Below are positions 4,255-5,190 of a stretch of 5,190 bases of DNA, piece by piece. How positions within the stretch are numbered: the stretch's first letter is position 1; each line of letters begins with the position of its first letter. A program made the position numbers and the translations under genes. This DNA comes from Parachlamydiales bacterium. GTDB lineage: Bacteria; Chlamydiota; Chlamydiia; Chlamydiales; SM23-39. The stretch is from contig JAGVDZ010000037.1 in the NCBI GenBank assembly GCA_020058465.1, forward strand, positions 1 to 5,190, in the 5' to 3' direction. The notes below the pieces were generated by a model. The model saw only the letters and a program-made list of their open reading frames with translations, ran no database searches and was not told the DNA's origin.

Positions 4255-5190
4255 AAGCCGGTATCAGTTTGTACTTGTCGGTGCAGTCGTTTATGTCCTG
4301 AGGAAAAAGAGAACTCCTGGAGCTTGGATACTTCGATCCAAAGGTGACCTTCTACATTCACTTTATCTTCCAATACAAGATCAAACAAGTACGGTGTTAA
4401 AATGGCTTTAAATGAAGTGAAAAACTGTGTTTCAATCCTGCCTCGACCTCGATATTGAATCCTCTCACCGAACCAAGAGGCCACGTGCTCAATGGCCTGG
4501 GTCTTTAAATACAGCCCGTCGATATAAGGGAACTCATAGAGGTGGGCCATGAGCCCTTTAGCTGGCCTTTCCCGAATGAGGATCTCCTTACCGGCTGAAA
4601 TCAAGAGAACACAACGGTGAATGATCTCGGTTTTTTTTCTTTCTTTGCGCAAGGGTAAAACTGTCTCTATCCCTTGTTTTCGAGCCAAACAACCTTGTTG
4701 TAAAGGACAGTCATGACATTTTGGCATGGGCGTACAAACACAAGCACCAAGCTCAATTAAGGCCTCCATAGTCACCCAAGGAGACTCACCTTGCAGCAAA
4801 ACATCGACAAACCCCCGAATAGCTTGTGTCGACACTTTTGTATCCAACCGATTCTTCCACCCCCAAAGTCTTGAGATTACACGAGACACATTGCCATCGA
4901 TCGCAGCTGCTTTTTGGTGGAATCCGAAGCTTAAAATGGCCCCCTCTGTATAAGGGCCAATGCCAGGGATTGATCGAAGCTCTTTGCCGGTTTCAGGAAG
5001 CTTACCCCCAAATTTTTGGGTAATGAGGATCGCCCCTTCGTGAAGGGCCAATGCCCTACGATAATATCCAAGCCCCTCCCAAGCCTTCAACACTTGAGAG
5101 GAAGAAGCTTGAGCCAAAGTCTCAATCGTGGGGAATAAATCCATCCATCGATTAAAGTAGGGCACAACAACCAGGGCTCTTGTTTGTTGA
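4251..5190 (-). CDS. mutY: Adenine DNA glycosylase MutY (5' end outside window)
   Basis: MutY removes adenine mispaired with 8-oxoguanine and so prevents G:C to T:A mutations. The frame continues past the GTG at 5165 to the window edge, reading QQTRALVVVPYF, which matches the family's LQQTQV..PYF. About 40 N-terminal residues, including the catalytic Glu, are therefore missing, and 312 are visible. By visible residue number: GLGYYRRA (39-46), helix-hairpin-helix LRSIPGIGPYTEGAI (71-85), and catalytic Asp in DGNV (98-101). Then follow iron-sulfur cysteines (C152, C158, C161, C167) and the C-terminal NUDIX-like 8-oxoguanine recognition domain from about 188, with RPAKGLMAHLYEFP (208-221). The full length would be about 350, normal for the family. 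Two oddities: the first cysteine gap is five residues rather than six, and the FSH loop reads FTS (257-259). It is the first visible gene of a two-gene unit with the glycosyltransferase. Confidence 0.96.
   Translation of the reverse strand, partial: QQTRALVVVPYFNRWMDLFPTIETLAQASSSQVLKAWEGLGYYRRALALHEGAILITQKFGGKLPETGKELRSIPGIGPYTEGAILSFGFHQKAAAIDGNVSRVISRLWGWKNRLDTKVSTQAIRGFVDVLLQGESPWVTMEALIELGACVCTPMPKCHDCPLQQGCLARKQGIETVLPLRKERKKTEIIHRCVLLISAGKEILIRERPAKGLMAHLYEFPYIDGLYLKTQAIEHVASWFGERIQYRGRGRIETQFFTSFKAILTPYLFDLVLEDKVNVEGHLWIEVSKLQEFSFSSGHKRLHRQVQTDTGL

Overview
The window comes from a bacterial chromosome of moderate G+C with AT-rich gaps between genes. It holds five convincing protein genes and a family of small palindromic repeats. 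An ankyrin-like protein, several short non-autonomous repeats and conserved-looking genes of unknown function together suggest a host-associated bacterium. A chlamydia-like organism is my guess; nothing here, such as rRNA or a diagnostic gene, proves it.

Left part (1-870): no convincing protein gene. Two copies of a ~157-bp palindromic element (1-152, cut by the window edge, and 470-627) lie in opposite orientation around a 313-bp unique spacer. They share terminal inverted repeats ending TTCATTTGTGTA and are flanked by TA, as expected of a MITE of the IS630/Tc1-mariner type. The spacer holds at most one doubtful 48-codon ORF (298-444). From 628 to 871 there is a plausible promoter and a structured leader for the next gene.

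Middle (872-2928): a plus-strand gene for a 135-residue membrane protein with a His-rich tail converges on a minus-strand gene for a ~260-residue protein with two ankyrin-like repeats. Upstream of the latter lies a shortened 88-bp relative of the MITE (2174-2261). Next comes a minus-strand gene for a single-pass, membrane-anchored helical protein of 209 residues.

Right part (2929-5190): a 216-bp gap holds a hairpin (3054-3078) that looks like a decayed core of the same repeat family. Upstream of it is a two-gene minus-strand unit: mutY (adenine DNA glycosylase, 5' end outside the window), whose TGA stop overlaps the ATG of a family-4 glycosyltransferase by 4 bp. The two products have no obvious shared function, but the overlap implies translational coupling.

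No known defence, secretion or biosynthetic system is complete here. The most unusual content is the repeat family, especially the inverted pair, followed by MutY with two departures from family motifs and the ankyrin-like protein with an unrecognised N-terminal region.
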